Assembly (NCBI GenBank): GCA_021014325.1
Contig: CM037471.1
Span: 16,760,818-16,824,817, forward strand
DNA: 64,000 nt
Direction: 5' to 3'
DNA from: Plazaster borealis
Lineage: Eukaryota > Echinodermata > Asteroidea > Forcipulatida > Labidiasteridae
Positions 10,351-22,254 of the stretch are shown piece after piece (the first letter of the stretch is position 1; each line of letters starts with the position of its first letter). Both the position numbers and the translations under genes were made by a program. Under the pieces are notes generated by a model, which was not told where the DNA came from, did no database searches, and saw only the letters and a list, made by a program, of their open reading frames with translations.

Positions 10351-12860
10351 TGAGTAGATTTAGGAATTCGGGAGACTACTTAATATGCACTGTGCTGGAT
10401 GAGCCGCAACCTAAGCCTGCACTCAAATTCACCTGAATTTTCACCTACTCGCTAACGTTGTAGCTACCACGGTCGGCGCCGGTCGGTCATGACCGGCCCC
10501 GACCGGGATCGAATGAAAATTAACAAACTCCGACCGGCATAAATTTATGTAAAATTAAAAACAAAACATAAATTAAAAACAATTAAACGGAAGTAAAGAT
10601 CACAGGGGGTCAAATTTTGTGTAAGATTTTAAAAATACTACAGGGTCTTTCACATGATCCAAAGATCTTGTGTGTAGCATGTATGGTTCTTCAGATATGA
10701 TATTTTTTCAATATTAAACATTGATTTAATGTTATGACGTCATCGGTGACGTCATCATCCCCAAAACCTTTGCGGTTTCATGGACACACTACGATCCATA
10801 CCACGATCAAATTAATAAACTCTTTTGTAAGTTTAAAAAAAATACCACCTGGCAAGTTTACGGATGAAACATATCAACATGATTGTAGACGAAAAAAGGA
10901 ATGCCCTCTCTTTTTTAACGATGATTTTGAAATAAAGCTTACCGCAGTGTAATCACCGTGTCTGAAGGGCAAACTCAGCGGGCCTAAAGAGCTTTTGGCA
11001 GGCATTGTCACGTCGATCAACGTAATGTGGGTCTAGGTGTTTGATGAGAAGCGAATCAATGTCGGGTTTGTTTTTGGTTTAGCTCTTTGTCAGTTATTTA
11101 AAGTCATACAAATCTCTAAAGCAGGTGGACATCTCAGTGAAACCTCCTCTTCTATTCCTTATTTTCCATTAAGCCATCAGACGGGCAAAACATAAATAAA
11201 TTCCGATGGTGTATAGATTGTGAAAATCCATTGTGTGGTTCATGAGTTATGATTTTTTCAAATATTAAACTTTGATTTAACGTAATTTGACACCTGATGA
11301 CGTCATCATCATGACGTAACTGAAGCGGTTTCGTCTCCTAATAGATATCTAACTATATGTAAAGTTTCAAGTATATATGTGCTTGGGAAGTGTGTTTTTG
11401 TTAGCGGAAAAGCGACGGGGAGAAGAGGAAGAAGTATTAAGAAAGAAAAAAAACGAACAAAAACAAGAGGTGTTCCGGGCGGATTGCCTGAACACCTAAT
11501 TATTAAAAATGTCATTGAAATAAGTGAAAAATTTAGAAAAAACCCCATCGTAAACTCCTATTCAACGTGTGTATTTTATTCCTGTTAAAACAATCAGCGC
11601 CAATCTTACAAATTTGTCTAAGTTAAAGCACCTCCATGGTTAAAGGCATCGTAAGCTAAACTACATGTACATGTACATGTACCTGAGTTTAGCGCCCGTC
11701 CGTCACCCCTTTCATGCACTAATAATCCTACCACAACATACTAGACTCTTTCTCAGGGAAAGAATGGTGCGTGTGTGCATGTTACCTTTGCACCACCGCC
11801 ACCACCGCCATTAAATGTGGGTACGAGACTTACTCCATACATGCTACTCGCCCAACCCAGTAGCCTGTTGAGCCGGTCGTCCAGCCACGGGCTGACCTGG
11901 GACAAGGGCTGGTTGTCCCATTGGCACCATTGAGGCCGGCTGCAGGTGTCATCAGTTACTGTGCACCCTCTGCCGTGATTGCATCGACCTTCTTAGCCCT
12001 TTTGTTATGGCAACCGCTGGTGGTGCCCTCTTCCCTCGGATGAACCGGCATGCTCACTCTCTGCCTGGGTTGAGGCATGCTGTCCAATGGCACTTGCCGA
12101 TGGTCTTCCACTTTACGAACAAACCAGTGAAACCAGTTCCTGGGCCGGCTATGATAAAAACTCACACAAAAAAGTACAACCAACCTCTGCACGTTTATAT
12201 CAGATGACGAGTAGTATTAGAATAAAATCCTGGCAATAATAGTTTGCGATGAAGCTGTATTCGAACTCACTGCTGATCATTCAAGAAGAAATAAAATCCA
12301 TTCTGTTTACAGGATGAGAGACGAAAACTCCCCTTGATAAAATGATCACGAAGTCCAACTGCAACTCATTATTTAGTCCTGGGATTAGTTCACAAAGATG
12401 CAGTGACAAACCCAAGAGGAAAGTACTAGAAAGATTGTCCAGAGAAAAAACCTTGTAAAACACGCACACAAATTTTGATAGGACAAACCATGGACAAACA
12501 CACTTGTTTACTTCTCAAAATTGTGACCTAAAGTGAGCCCAGATTTGTCTGTTTTGCTGCAATGTGATTGGACAAAATTTTTGATGGGCACTACTCGCTG
12601 CTTATTGGCTGCCGCTTGATCTCCCTAAATCGGAAGTTAGAACTAACCCGTCTGCAGACAGGCAAGACCGAGAAAAATCAACCGATGTAGCATGTACAAG
12701 GTATGGTATAGCATTCCAGTTGGCATGTTACACCTATGAAAGCATTCCTAACAGCATGTGCATGTTATGGCTCATATAATTAATTTGTGTCCTGACATGC
12801 TATCCACATGCTTTTGGAATGCTATCTCAATGCTGTATGAGAATGCTATTCGAGATAGCA
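10351..12860. other. Non-coding stretch with TGACGTCA repeat family and tiny repeats
   Basis: No gene is recognised. 10600-10760 and 11210-11500 are copies of a repeat family with TGACGTCA octamers (described separately). 11660-11685 is a TACATG microsatellite. 12690-12860 has several AGCATTC/GAATGCT motifs in both orientations; the Gypsy element at 12872 inserted into this tract, which resumes at 17846. An open minus frame at 11956-12192 shows no family signature. Confidence 0.45.
11210..11500 (+). repeat. TGACGTCA repeat family, short copy with terminal hairpin
   Basis: Contains ATTGTGAAAATCCATTGTGT, GACACCTGATGACGTCATC, GTGCTTGGGAAGTGTGTTTT and a GGGGAGAAGAGGAAGAAG tract. It ends in an imperfect hairpin at 11468-11497 (AGGTGTTC..GAACACCT). 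Confidence 0.7.
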
Positions 12861-12871
12861 GTTATTTATAG

Positions 12872-13403
12872 TGTGGTGACTAACTGTATTTATAAACATT
12901 AACATCACATGTTTGTTCGATCGTCCAATCAACACCAGTATTTTTGCTTTTGTTGGTGCACGGCGTTTGTATTGTTTTAATGTCAACTTTTCGCTGGTTG
13001 CAATTCGCACATGTAGAGTTAAGTTTAAGTTTCGGTCTTCTTTATCTTGTCTCGTTTACAGACACGTTCGCTTTTTAATCCTCGTCCTTATAACAAGTTT
13101 TCTTGAGGAATCGTTGGAGTGTTTTATTTGTGAACTGTTTCCAGTATATTGTTCATCGTCATTGTTAGTCGTCTGTCCTTTTGTGAACTATATATTTTGC
13201 ATCTACCTACCTTTATCGTGGAAAATAAACAATCCGTCGTTGAGACGCTGATCGTGATCCAGTCCAGCCGACTTAATACAAGGATTAAGAGTTTCACCTC
13301 GCAAACAGTGCTCCGTTCCGATCCACAACCGACACCTAACCAGTACTGTGGTGAGTTTATTATTGAATTATTCTAATTGTCAACCCCCGACTCAATTCTC
13401 CAA
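12872..13403 (+). repeat. 5' LTR of the Gypsy element
   Basis: About 532 bp starting TGTGGTGACT and ending near CTCCA. It aligns along its length with 16531-16670 plus 17500-17843. A 14-bp stretch (about 13017-13030) is absent from the 3' LTR at the point where the mariner-like insert sits. Dozens of differences between the LTRs imply an old insertion. Confidence 0.88.
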
Positions 13404-14339
13404 AGTGGTGACCCAGCCTTTGAGGTGGTAACTCAGTCCGTTCCGTCCAACCCTGTAGCCACCGATTGCTGCCGCAGTAGCGCCTCCAGTTGCTGCCGCC
13501 GTTGCCCTCAAACTGCCGCCGTACTACCCGGTGATCTGGTTCGCTCAATTCGAGGCACAGTTCCTCACCCGCAACATCCAAACGGAAATCACCAAATATT
13601 CATACGTTGTGGGATCCTTACAACCACAAATAGCTCAGGAGGTCATGGACCTATTGATCAACCCCAGCTACCAACCCTTACACCAAGCTCAAGGAGGAGC
13701 TTATCAAGCGAACGAGCGAGTCCGAACAAAAACGCCTCCAGAAGCTCCTTACCACTGAAGAGCTCGGTGATAAAAAGCCATCACAACTGCTCTGCAAGAT
13801 GGAACAACTGCTTGGCGACCGCACCCTAGAGCCATCCATCTTAACACAATTATTCATGCAACGACTGCCCACCAATGCTCAACTTACTCTTGCATCGACC
13901 TCCTGCGAAGTGGATATCACCCACCGACGTGGATATCACCCACCCACAAACTTGCGGATAAAATCGTGGAAGTTTCTCCACCGCACCAACCGTTCAAGCC
14001 TGTGACATGATTCCAGAACCAACACCATCACTTGTGGCCGCCGTCAAGTCGCCTGTCGCGTCAGATTTACAGCAACTGCAAGCCCAAGTTGAAAAGCTTA
14101 CGACGCAGATGGAAATGACTGTCCGCCAAAACGACTATCGCCACAGCCGGAGCCATAGTCGAGACAGCAGCCAGCATCGCCTTAATCGAAGCCCTTCCAC
14201 ATCGCGTGAAAACAACACATATTTCTGTTGGTATCACTGGAAGTACGGAGACAAGGCCCGCAATTGCAAAGAGGGATGCAACTCCACTCGCAAACACACT
14301 TCAACTCCGGCCCTGGGAAACTCCAAAGCCGGCGAATAG
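13404..14339 (+). pseudogene. gag: Gypsy gag with CHCC finger, frameshifted
   Basis: Gag forms the retrotransposon particle. Segments in successive frames line up with Gypsy gag. 13531-13758 includes [17 protein letters not shown]. The next block, from about 13690, reads through [15 protein letters not shown] and ends in FMQRLPTNAQLTLAS. A third frame (14007-14339) holds a coiled-coil-like Gln-rich stretch (LQQLQAQVEKLTTQMEM) and the finger [14 protein letters not shown] followed by EGC. A short tandem duplication (GATATCACCCACC, about 13914-13945) and single-base shifts break the frame. The CX2HX9CX3C finger differs from the usual CCHC knuckle and is typical of the CsRN1 clade. Confidence 0.78.
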
Positions 14340-15253
14340 ACGCGACTACTTCCGCTGGCACACCCACTCGATGTCGCCTTTTTCATGTTTTTGACAAAAC
14401 CACCGGCTCAAAGTTTTTGGTTGATACCGGTGCCGAGGTTAGTATTTTGCATCCTACAATACGGGACAGGCAGTACCGACGCACCGATTTCATACTTGAG
14501 GCTGTCAACAAGACGCAAATTTCGACTTTCAGTGAGCGATCACTTAGCATTGATTTAGGTTTGAGACGTACGTACAGATGGATCTTCACAATCGCCGACG
14601 CGCCCTTGGCAATTTTAGGCGCAAATTTTCTACAACATTTTGGGTTATTGGTCGATATGAAGAATAACAAGCTACTCTACTCCACGACTAGCCTTAGCGT
14701 TCACTGCATTCAATCTCACACCAGTACCCCCAGCCCTGTGTTTACTGGACCACCCTCGAACACTCGTTATGCTAACGTTTTAGGCCAGTATCCAGCCATC
14801 ACCCGACCTTGCTTCAAGGACACCTTACCGAAACATGATGTCACTCATCACATCACGACCAAAGGCCCACCTGTTTCGGCCAGGCCGCGACATCTAGCCC
14901 CAGACAAGCTGAAAAGCGCCAAGGCTGAGTTCGATCACTTGCTACAATTGGGCATCATCCGTCCTTCCAATAGCAGTTGGGCATCGCCTCTCCTTATGGT
15001 ACCCAAAGGGACACAGGGTGATTGGAGACCGTGTGGGGATTATCGTGCCCTTAACAACGCTTCCACCCCCGACCGCTACCCAATTCCGCACGTACACGAC
15101 ATAACTTCGTCCTTACACGGATGCACCATTTTCTCAAAAGTGGATTTGATCCGAGCGTACCATCAGATACCGGTTGATCCAAGTGACATTCCCAAGACTG
15201 CCATCACTACGCCATTCGGTTTATTTGAATTCTTGAGGATGCCTTTCGGTTAA
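14228..15253 (+). pseudogene. pol: Gypsy protease and N-terminal reverse transcriptase
   Basis: A 341-codon open frame encodes the aspartic protease ([14 protein letters not shown] at about 14415-14456) and the first half of RT. RT landmarks in order are [26 protein letters not shown], the catalytic block [13 protein letters not shown] and [18 protein letters not shown] at 15251-15253 replaces the Leu codon that normally follows the FG pair; the conserved RNAAQTFQRFID continues in the same frame after it. A poly-T run at about 15291-15301 then shifts the frame into the next open stretch. The protease would cut gag-pol and RT would copy the RNA. Both lesions look like decay of a once-continuous pol. 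Confidence 0.85.
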
Positions 15254-15308
15254 CGCAACGCCGCCCAGACATTTCAACGATTCATCGATCAATTTTTTTT
15301 TCTGTGGT

Positions 15309-16475
15309 TTGGATTTTGTTTTCGCCTATATTGATGATTTACTCATTGCCAGCCACAGCGAAGCGGAACATGAACTGCATCTTCATACACTATTCAAGTG
15401 CCTCGATCAGTACGGTGTGGTTGTGAACCCGGCCAAGTGCGAATTTGGTATTCCGTCTCTGCAATTTTTGGGGCACCACATTGACCAACATGGCATTCGA
15501 CCGCTTGACACGAAAGTACACGCAATCCAACAGTTCCCAGTTCCTGGTTCGACAAAGCAGTTGCGCGAGTTCTTGGGATTGGTCAATTTCTACCGCCGCT
15601 TCATACCCCATTGTGCTACTTTGGCCCAGCCCCTCACTGACCAACTCGCTGGAAAACCTCAGAAAGTCCTCACACTGCCGGACACAGCAATCGCCGCTTC
15701 TGAATCAGTCAAGTTAGCTTTGGTCAACGCAACTCGTTTGTCTCACCCTCACTCAACTGCTTACCATCCATTTGCCAACGGATTAGTAGAGCGTTTTCAT
15801 AGGCAGTTAAAATCGTCGCTCAAGGCACAGGATGAGCCAAACCGCTGGACTGAAACACTCCCTCTCGTTTTGCTTGGAATACGCACCGTCGTCAAACGCG
15901 ATATCGGTTGTTCCGCCGCAGAGCTTGTTTTTGGAACCACTCTTCGCCTGCCTGGTCAGTTTGTAGCCCCGATCACTAATGCCAGTTTAGACCCGTCAGA
16001 TTATGTGTATCGGCTCAAACGCATCATGCGTCAGCTCGCCCCAGCTCCTACGCGTCCGCATGAACGCAACTCACAGCTTCACAAGGTCTTGTCATCTTGC
16101 ACACATGTTTTTGTCCGATGTAATCACGTACAGAAACCACTCCAACCTCCCTATAAAGGCCCCTATCGGGTAATAGAGCAAGCAACCAAATACTACACTC
16201 TGGACATCAAGGGCAAAAGTGACACTGTCAGTTTGGATCGATTGAAGGTCGCATATCTCTACACGGAACACTCAATTGACTCATCGCCACCGTCAAAGTC
16301 ACTATCGACACCGCCACCGCCAACTCCAACTTCACCTCCACGCCCCATCCAAGACCTTCCTCCTCCAGTTTTTCTGGACTCGAGCGCATCACCGCCACAG
16401 CCGTCTCCGCCAACTACGCGTTATGGCCGTCGTGTACACTGGCCTGATCATTTAGCTCAGTTTGACTGTGAATGA
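15309..16475 (+). pseudogene. pol: Gypsy RT C-terminus fused to integrase C-terminus by an internal deletion
   Basis: A 388-codon frame opens with the RT catalytic motif FAYIDDLLIAS, then LQFLGHHIDQHGI and FLGLVNFYRRFI. Near residue 150 (about 15750) the RT/RNase H border motif ALVNATRLSHP runs directly into the integrase region STAYHPFANGLVERFHRQLK. RNase H, the HHCC domain and the first two catalytic acids of integrase are thus missing, yet the frame is unbroken. The third integrase acid lies just before the fused part or in the GLVERFH helix. Next come ELVFGTTLRLPG and the GPY/F module YKGPYRVIE, then a Pro-rich tail. The open reading across the deletion point suggests a single in-frame deletion. 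Confidence 0.85.
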
Positions 16476-16670
16476 AACATTTGCACAACTTTAATTTTTT
16501 TATTTCCGTTCTCTGGCTGGAGGGGGCTCATGTGGTGACTAACTGTATAGACATTGACATCACATGTTTGGTCGATCGTTCAATCAATGCCAGTATTTTT
16601 GCTTTTGTTGGTGCACGGCGTGTGCATTGTTTTAATGTTAACCTTTCGCTGGTTGCAATTCGCTCATGTA

Positions 16671-17499
16671 CAGGGTGTCTCAAAAAAAGGTAATCCTACT
16701 GTAAAGGGTTTTTATGGCCAGACTATATGTTTACCAGCAGAAAGCATGGCATCATCTTAAAGCCGAAGCCTTGTGCTTTTCAATGATACCTTGGGTTACA
16801 TTCCAGGGTCACGCATCATGGAGCACCACTGTCTTGAAGTTGTGGTGCAAAAATGCAGTTAGTTCACTTTCCTGCTGAACAAAATCGACACAGATTCATG
16901 TTTTTATTCATGTTTTTATTCATGGATTTTATTCACGATCACTATGAGTTAAAAACTTAACAGCAGAAGTTTCTGATTTTCTCTCATGGGACACGACCCT
17001 CCACATGTCCACCTCCTCTCTCCAAGCACAGTTGAAATCGATGGCACATGTCGTCCACAGCTCGTCTCACGGTACGTTGATCTTGTTGCAAACTGTCCAC
17101 CTCACGATGAATTCTGTCACGCAAATCCTGCAAGTTGTATGGAGGGGTGCTGAAAACTGTGTTCTTTTAATGACCCCACAAACTTCTGGTTTCATACCAT
17201 TTCTTGACCACAAAGATTCTCTGTTCTGCCGTTAGCTGAACCATTGTGACAACCTGAGGTTTACACACTGTCTGAAGGCCAGAATGACATGGGTTCAAAA
17301 GTGAACCAACTGCATTTTTGCACCACAACTTCAAGACAGTGGTGCTCCATTATGCGTGACCCTGGAATGTAACCCAAGGTATCATTGAAAAGCACAAGGC
17401 TTCGGCTTTAAGATGATGCCATGCTTTCTGCTGGTAAACATATAGTCAGGCCATAAAAACCCTTTACATTAGGATTACCTTTTTTTTTGAGACACCCTG
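16671..17499 (-). mobile_element. Internally deleted mariner-like element with long inverted repeats
   Basis: 829 bp with ends CAGGGTGTCTCAAAAAAAGG and the inverted equivalent. The inverted repeats are about 195 bp long (16671-16867 and 17307-17499). The core on the minus strand is a remnant transposase frame (separate entry). Ends beginning CAGGGTGT with a poly-A stretch are common in mariner/IS630-type elements. No clean TA duplication is seen: the left border is TA but the right is TT, and 14 bp of LTR is lost at the site. Confidence 0.85.
16984..17244 (-). pseudogene. Remnant mariner/IS630-type transposase: N-terminal HTH joined to C-terminal tail
   Basis: The minus-strand frame begins with Met at 17244: MVQLTAEQRIFVVKKWYETR, the start of the DUF4817-like helix-turn-helix that precedes many mariner-type transposases. 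After 26 residues comes a TAA. The same frame then continues with a TPPYNLQDLRDRI motif, RRAVDDMCHRF and CLERGGGHVEG, which resembles the extreme C-terminus of these transposases after the DDE domain. The stretch totals 87 codons to a TGA at 16984-16986. The DDE core has been deleted, so the element needs transposase from a full-length relative. Confidence 0.72.
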
Positions 17500-18179
17500 T
17501 TTCGGTCTTCTTTTATCTAGTCTCGTTTGCAGACACATTCGCTTTTTAATCCTCGTCCATATAACCAGTTTTCTTGAGGAATCCTTGGAGTGTTTTGTTA
17601 ACTGTTTCCAGTATATTGTTCATCGTCATTAATAGTCGTCTGTCCTTTTGTGAACTATATATTTCACATCTACCTACCTTCATCGTGGAATATAAACAAT
17701 CCGTCGTTGAGACGCTGATCGTGATCCAGTCCAATACAAGGATTAAGAGTGCTCCGTTCCGATCCACAACCGACACCTAACCAGTACTGTGGTGAGTTTA
17801 TTATTGAATTATTCTAATCGTCAACCCCCAACTCAATTCTCCAAAATAGCATTCACATGCTATGCTGAATGCTATGAAAAACTGCTGTTGGACATCAGTC
17901 ATATTCGGTAAGGATAGTGACGTGCGCAAAACAAAGCCTTTGGTTTTCCCAGTTGAGTACAATGCATTTGATCAGTTATGTGATAACATTATTTATTATA
18001 CTTCTTTCCAACTAAAGTCTCATTGGTTAACACATGAAACTTGTGCACGGTCAATCTCTTAAAAAACACAAACAATACATAAAATCAATGCATTTGGTTT
18101 TACTTAGAGCTGAACAATTACACAACATCACCACAGTGCTTCACAGCTGTAACCTGTTTTATGATTGTTTTTATATTTG

Positions 18180-21100
18180 TGGCGAGTTTGTGGCGAGGAC
18201 TACTTGGTCATTTTGCAGGAATGACTTGGTCACTTGTACATGTTACATGCCTTCAACAACGCACAAAGCAATTCCAATTACCTGGTCCCTGGTTGAAAAA
18301 GCCAATGCTGTTCCTCTGAGAATGAATAACTTCTGGCGGGATGCTTTAGCCACTGACTGGATGTGTTTCTTTCATGTCATAGAGCAGGTGAATATGACGC
18401 CAAGAAGCTTGAGTTCATCAACGTCTTCAAGAATGTGTCCTTCATTCGACAGAGGTGGATGGTTTCATTTGATTTTACTATTACTATACTCTGTGTCTTG
18501 GAAGCCTCAAAGATAACCTTCAACTGCCTTCCCCAAGTAGAAGCAACCTCCAGATCGTTGTTAAGTGTGCTGCCAGCTTCTAGACATCACTGATTCATCC
18601 TCGCACACAAGCTGGTTATGCAGTGTGATGTCATCAGCATAGATGACCTCCTCACTGTGTCTGATAGAATCAGTAATGTCATTGATGTAGTCAAGGAAAA
18701 GGTGGGCCCGAGAATGCTTCCTTGTGGGATGCCAGCATTGATAAGTTTCAGGCTAGAAAACTAACCAGCTACAACCACAGGAAATCAGCGTCTACGAGAT
18801 AAGATGATAGCCACTCAAGCAGTTTTCCATCAACGCCGTTGATCTTCAGCTTGGACAGGAGACCAGCATGCCTTCAAAAGCACCCTTGATATCCATGGCA
18901 ATAGCATTGTGCTTCTGACCTTCGATTCAAGGTTGAGTGCTATTGGTGACCAGATCAGAGGCAGAATGATTCGGACGGAAGCCAAATGACAGGCAGAAAT
19001 GAGGTCATTCCTGAGCAGGTGTTTTTCAAAGTGCACACATGTCCAATGTTTCCATTACCTTACTGAGAATGCAAAGAAGATAAATTGAACAGTAGTTACA
19101 GGGAGTGCTTCTGGACTGGCATTGAACAGGCAGGACATTGGTTATCTTCCACTGTTCGGGAAAAATATATCCACGTTCAAAGCAGAAATGGTACAACTTT
19201 GCAATAGGGATTGCCAGGGTTTCGACTGCCTTGACTAGCACACATCTTGAGACGTCTTCAGGTCCAGTTGCCTTCCTCACATCAAGCTTAAGCAACTGAT
19301 GCTTGATGTCTCTTGGCCTATCTTTACTTGGCAGAGCTTTTCCGAAGTTTTAGAAAGCATATCCGGAACTGAGTCATCAGCATCTTTCAACTTTGCAGCT
19401 TTCTCAGCAGACGTAGAGTACTCACGTCCCCCGTGTTTGAGAGTCGATATACATGTATCAGAGGAGCTTCCTTGACCAGTCTGCTGGCATCGATCCACCA
19501 CCAGTCTCTGTTACTAGGTGAGTCAGTAACACGATGTCTTTTATTGGCAGACTGAACCTATCGGCAGACTGAACCTTTAGGTTATAGGAAAATTTTATTT
19601 TCCTCCTCAGTCTAGCCTTCTCCATATCCTTTGTATATCTTTTATGTGTAAATTTTTATTGGATTTGTGGAGAGAAATAAAATAATAAATAAATAAATGT
19701 CTCAGTTGGATCATGACGCCATTTAGCCTTTCTGATGACACGCTGTGTCCTCAGTTCGAGCACTTTGGTAGACTGACTTGAGAGCAGCATAGTCTCTGTC
19801 CTTATGTTAAGCACAGACATTGAAGGACAAATGAGGAATCCTCTTCTTCGTAGATTGCATGATGATCACAGTCACATTGGTACATTCAGTCTCAGGGTCT
19901 ACTTTATTGAGAGCTGCATTCCAGTCGGCTTTCTGAAGGTCGTCATTCAGGCAATCCCAATTGTAACAAGTGTGTCTCTCCAAGCTGGCAGTGATACAGA
20001 GGCAATGATTGTTTGATGATCGAAACAGGCATGTGAGGAAATATGCATTTTTGTTTTCCCATTCGATGTTTTTCTTGCAGGCTCCGTTTTTTCCCCGTCT
20101 CCGCCGTGAATGGCCTGCCCGCGTTTTTTATTTTTGTTTACCTCCATTATCGAGCAGCAAGTAATTTTACTGCACAACACTTACACAGAGAAGGGGAACC
20201 TGGCATCGGGAAGCACTTTAATTGCGATTTGATTTTGACACTTGAGTCGGGGGCTAGACCAGGTTAACTGCTCAACGTTAGTCTTTGATTAAAGCCGTTG
20301 TTGTTCATTTTTCGTTAAGCGCGATGTCCCATTTTACTTACCCATTTCGTCGTCCTGTTCCACCAAGAGAGGGCGCTTTACTAAAAAATGTATTAAAAAG
20401 CCAAGACTAGGCGCACACGGTCTTTCACGTGTGTGTGTGTCGTAGCGCTGGCTCAAAATCCGGACATGGACAAAACAAGTTTTCCTCATTTTTTTCCATG
20501 ACCCGCTCACATGCCTGTCGAAAGTACCGCATGGAGACAAAATATCACTCTTGCATCTGTCAGTTGGGGAGTCTGTGAGGATGAGATCCAGAGTGTTATC
20601 AGGGTCAGGTCGTGTTGGCTGATCTAATATGGTGTAGACAATGACTTTTTGCAAACACCTGCGTTTGCAGGTCAACAGTGTCAGTACGTAACAAGGAAAC
20701 AAACCAATCACGGTTGTGTACATTGAAGTCACCAAGCAAGATAGTTCGACGGGCCAGTATTTTCCTTTGCAGGGCAGGAAGATGAAACACAAGGTAGTCA
20801 ATCAATCAAGCAGGCATCTAAATTGCGTAGAGATCCAGGACGATAAAGGGCACCAAGGGGCTTGCTTCAACTTAACAGCCAGCCAAATGAGCTTGAAGTC
20901 ATCCAGTTCCTCATCTTGTAAGTGGATGACATCTGCACCATCTTTAGCCCACACAATGACACCTCCACCATATCGATTTTGATCACAGCAGAATGGTTAT
21001 TGATACCCCTGGGTAGCAATTAACTTGTCTGTAGTTGAATCATCAATATCGGTGTCAGTAACGACTACGTAGGTTGGCTCATAAGTGCGTGTTTAAAAAC

Positions 21101-21190
21101 CAAGCATATCCAGATTACTTGCTGCGCCAGGATGATGGCCAGACGAGCCATGGATGTTGAGTTAGCAGTACAGAGACCCTTTGTGAGGTC
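18180..21190 (-). mobile_element. Decayed LINE (Jockey/CR1-like) with endonuclease and RT remains
   Basis: Read on the minus strand from high to low coordinates, parts of a non-LTR retrotransposon ORF2 appear in order. Apurinic-type endonuclease: a YGGGVIVWAKD motif near 20940-20975 and ILLGDFNVHNRDW near 20700-20745, with LDLILTD near 20590. RT: LDVRKATGPEDVSRCVL at about 19240-19290, a WKITNVLPV block near 19150, an INAGIPQGSILGP block near 18700-18745, the catalytic YADD at 18630-18641, and a C-terminal VAKASRQKL near 18330-18350. Many frameshifts and stops are present. 19500-20330 interrupts it with foreign DNA, including an AT-rich tail (AATAAATAAATAAA, about 19680). It is not functional. 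Confidence 0.75.
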
Positions 21191-22250
21191 GCCTTATTCG
21201 ACAAAAACGTGTACTCATATCAGTTGTACATTCATTAGAAAGTAGAAAGTAAATTACACCCTTTGTCGTTTAGTCAAAACAGGGTTTGATGCGAGAAGCC
21301 AGACAGTAGCATTTGGTTAGGAGAGGCTAGATTGAGATAGCTGTGCTATACGCTGGGATATTTCAGTGGGAATGGCGCTGTTCATTTCGCCATACCACCC
21401 CAGTACATGTACATCCTAACCCTTTACATACAATATGCAGGAGAAATTTGACAAACATTAGCTTTTATGTGCCTTATAAATTACTTTGTTAATGTCAAAC
21501 CTTAAGTTCTGGTCGCGCGATTAAGATGTTACTTTCCAGTTGTCTTCATATTGACAAAAATTGTTTATATTCTTTTTATTTCTACTTTCATTCTGACGGG
21601 ACGCAAGGTCAAGTTGGTCACCACTATACATTGTACATAAAAAGTTAATCATAACAGTCTTGGTTTCTAAAGATATGAATTTTTAAAATAAAACTTTTTT
21701 ATTTAATATAATTTGACACCTAATGAGTTTAACATCATCGCTTAGTTCTCCTCTAGGCATTAAGAATTAATAATAATCAATTTTTTTGGTGACTTTCAGC
21801 TTGCAACAGGTTTTTAGCAGAATAGTGCATTTTTTTACTTGTTTCCGGAGAGTGCTGTCAAAGATGTCATCATCACTCAAAAAACCAGATAAAGGTTTCT
21901 ACTCAAAAGCAACTCCCAGTTTCAGAGCCATTATTAGATGCACAGATGAGTTTTTAAAAACTAAATACGATACAGTGTGACATATTTTACACTGAGATGA
22001 CAACAAAAATGCAATAAAGCTTAGCCAAATATGTGATTATCCGCCACAGCTTGACACTGCAATTAATTTAAAGTGCTATTAATACCTGCAATTAAGCGCC
22101 AAATAATAACACTATATAGAACAACAATTTGTAAAATGGCAAGGAGCTGGATACTGGACATAGGGCAAACCGGCTTAGACAGACGAACAAAACATACATG
22201 TAACCAATGGACAATCCTATCCATCCAACATGCAAGTTGCCACACCAAGG
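21191..22250. other. Non-coding stretch with a repeat remnant
   Basis: No gene is recognised. 21620-21725 resembles the TGACGTCA repeat family (a block ending AATTTGACACC). An open plus frame at 21786-21980 has no known motif and lies in AT-rich DNA; I do not call it a gene. Confidence 0.4.
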
Positions 22251-22254
22251 ACTA

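Larger units (their letters stand above)
16531..17843 (+). repeat. 3' LTR of the Gypsy element, split by an insertion
   Basis: The LTR sequence runs 16531-16670, is interrupted by the mariner-like element (16671-17499), and resumes 17500-17843. It starts TGTGGTGACT after a purine-rich tract and ends near CTCCA. Confidence 0.87.
12872..17845 (+). mobile_element. CsRN1-like Ty3/Gypsy LTR retrotransposon, internally deleted
   Basis: Two LTRs (12872-13403/5 and 16531-17843/5) bound a gag-protease-RT-integrase region of about 3.1 kb. The sequence after the 5' LTR (TGGTGACCC, about 13407) fits a primer-binding site for tRNA-Trp, and gag has a C-2-H-9-C-3-C finger; both are traits of the CsRN1 clade. 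A purine tract (GGAGGGGG, 16519-16526) precedes the 3' LTR. A 4-bp repeat, ATAG, flanks the element (12868-12871 and 17846-17849) and may be the target duplication. Frameshifts in gag, a stop and frameshift in RT, and loss of RNase H and most of integrase make it defective. The 3' LTR is enlarged by an 829-bp mariner-like insert. Confidence 0.88.

Noticed and set aside
11956..12192. Minus-strand 78-codon frame with basic C-terminus
   Set aside because: Could be a retroelement scrap, but no motif supports a call.
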